This document shows, in pieces, positions 63,241 to 64,000 of a DNA stretch of 64,000 nucleotides. The stretch lies in the NCBI GenBank assembly GCA_039621445.1, contig CP154954.1, positions 15,766,140-15,830,139 of the forward strand, read 5' to 3'. How positions within the stretch are numbered: the stretch's first letter is position 1; the number at the start of each line of letters is the position of its first letter. This stretch comes from Euglena gracilis. Lineage: Eukaryota; Euglenida; Euglenophyceae; Euglenales. The translations under genes were made by a program, and so were the position numbers. The notes beneath the pieces were generated by a model. The model was not told the DNA's origin and ran no database searches. It saw nothing but the letters and a program-made list of their open reading frames with translations.

Positions 63241-63290
63241 CCTGTCTTAAAACATGACTCCAACTTGGCGTCGACCCCCCCCATCCCCCA

Positions 63291-63407
63291 CCACCCGTAG
63301 GGTTCCCGGATTCCCGTGCAGCCCTGGGCTCGGGGGCCTCCTCCGCCGCCATCACAGCCCCACTGTCCGCCGCCAGCGGGTCGGGAGGGTCGGGAGGTCG
63401 CTCTGCA
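63291..63407 (-). CDS. Exon-like block, acidic Ala/Pro-rich N-terminal type
   Basis: After GCCCTCCTGCAG on the minus strand the frame reads RPPDPPDPLAADSGAVMAAE and then EAPEPRAARESGNPT before G|GTGGTG. The ATG at the centre (MAAEEAPEP) has a good start-codon context (GCTGTGATGG), so this may be the first coding exon of the minus-strand gene that includes 62670-62865. Confidence 0.4.
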
Positions 63408-63496
63408 GGAGGGCAGGACGGCAGGCGGAGAAGCCGTGGCGTGAGGTGGGGCGGCGGAAATGGAACAAGTTTAAGAACGAGAACTTAACCTGTGCG

Positions 63497-64000
63497 TCCC
63501 TATGAGTGTGTGTGTCGTGTGTGGGTGTGCGTGTGCGTGTGTGTGCATGTGTTGTGGGTTTATGTGTATGTGTTCTGTGTGGGTGTGTGAATGTGTTGTG
63601 TCTCTTGTGTGTATGTGTGTGTGTTGTGTGGGTGTGGGTGTTTGTGTTGTATGCGGGTGTGTTGTGTGTGTTGTGTGTGTTGTGTGTGTTGTGTGTGTTG
63701 TGTGTGTGTGCGTGTGTGTGTTTGTGTGTGTGTGGGTGTGTGCTGTGTGCGGGTGTGTGTGTGTATGTGTCGTATGCGGGTGTGTTGTGTGTGTTGTGTG
63801 TGGGTGTGGGTGTGGGTGTGGGTGCATGTGTTGTGTGCTTATGTGTATGTGTTGTGCGTGGGTGTGGGTGTGTGTTGTGTGTCGTGTGTGTGTGTGTGTT
63901 GTGTGGGTGTGGGCGTATGTGTTGTATGCGGGTGTGTGGGTGTATTGTGTGTGTTGTGTGTGTTGTGTGTGGGTGTGGGTGTATGCGTTGTAGGCGGGTG
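63497..64000. repeat. TG-rich minisatellite array, runs off window
   Basis: GTGTGTTGTGTGTGGGTG-type units with regular GGGTGT and TGTATGTG spacers. Several higher-order blocks (TTGTGTGTG x5 at 63660-63705) are visible. Confidence 0.9.

Noticed and set aside
63471-63993. Cys/Val- and His/Thr-rich frames of over 110 codons
   Set aside because: They derive from the TG-rich minisatellite.

Overview
This is nuclear DNA of a eukaryote. Short GC-rich coding blocks are separated by AT-rich or homopolymer-rich introns, several with clear GT-AG borders (for example 370-515 and 2439-3280). There are long microsatellites and poly-C/poly-G runs, no operon structure, and a dense nest of retrotransposons. 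The species cannot be named from the sequence. The DIRS-type and chromodomain-containing elements, plus a Gly-Lys-rich retroelement protein, would fit an alga or other protist, but an animal is not excluded. No rRNA, tRNA or CRISPR was found.

Layout. (1) 0-25.9 kb: plus-strand host coding blocks, mostly unidentified, in introns or spacers full of low-complexity DNA. The clearest are the 3' end of a gene (223-692), a two-exon block (2270-3438), exon-like blocks between 5.8 and 8.5 kb and at 11.8 kb, and a WW-domain exon (15953-16075). (2) 25.97-33.86 kb: DIRS-type (tyrosine recombinase) retrotransposons. One copy has both ends (A, 25969-30494), followed by truncated copy B on the minus strand, a stray terminus, and fragment C. 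(3) 33.86-44.28 kb: an LTR-element complex. A Ty3/gypsy chromovirus on the minus strand was interrupted in its integrase by another LTR element (326-bp LTRs, 4-bp target duplication CGTG). The 3' half of the integrase and the chromodomain were later inverted and now lie on the plus strand between the two LTRs. (4) 44.28-52.06 kb: two more DIRS copies on the minus strand. E keeps both ends; D is cut off by E. (5) 52.1-63.4 kb: minus-strand host exons. Five of them (59.7, 58.4, 57.4, 56.7 and 53.7 kb) read in order as an atypical dual-specificity phosphatase with the HCxxGxxRTG signature. Others are unidentified, including a Lys/Arg nuclear-localisation-like exon at 62.7 kb. (6) 63.5-64.0 kb: a TG-rich array running off the window.

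Every retroelement copy is defective in what can be seen. Copies A, B, D and E carry different lesions: the recombinase Tyr is lost in A and its Arg in E, and the RT catalytic box is changed in B and D. The host segments also hold a recurring non-coding module (G/C-run flanks around a GGCGC...GCGCC hairpin and an A/T run) in at least eight places, a 194-bp element with perfect 16-bp terminal inverted repeats, and two local duplications whose copies differ mainly in homopolymer length. Sequencing or assembly error is therefore a live explanation for some of the frameshifts.
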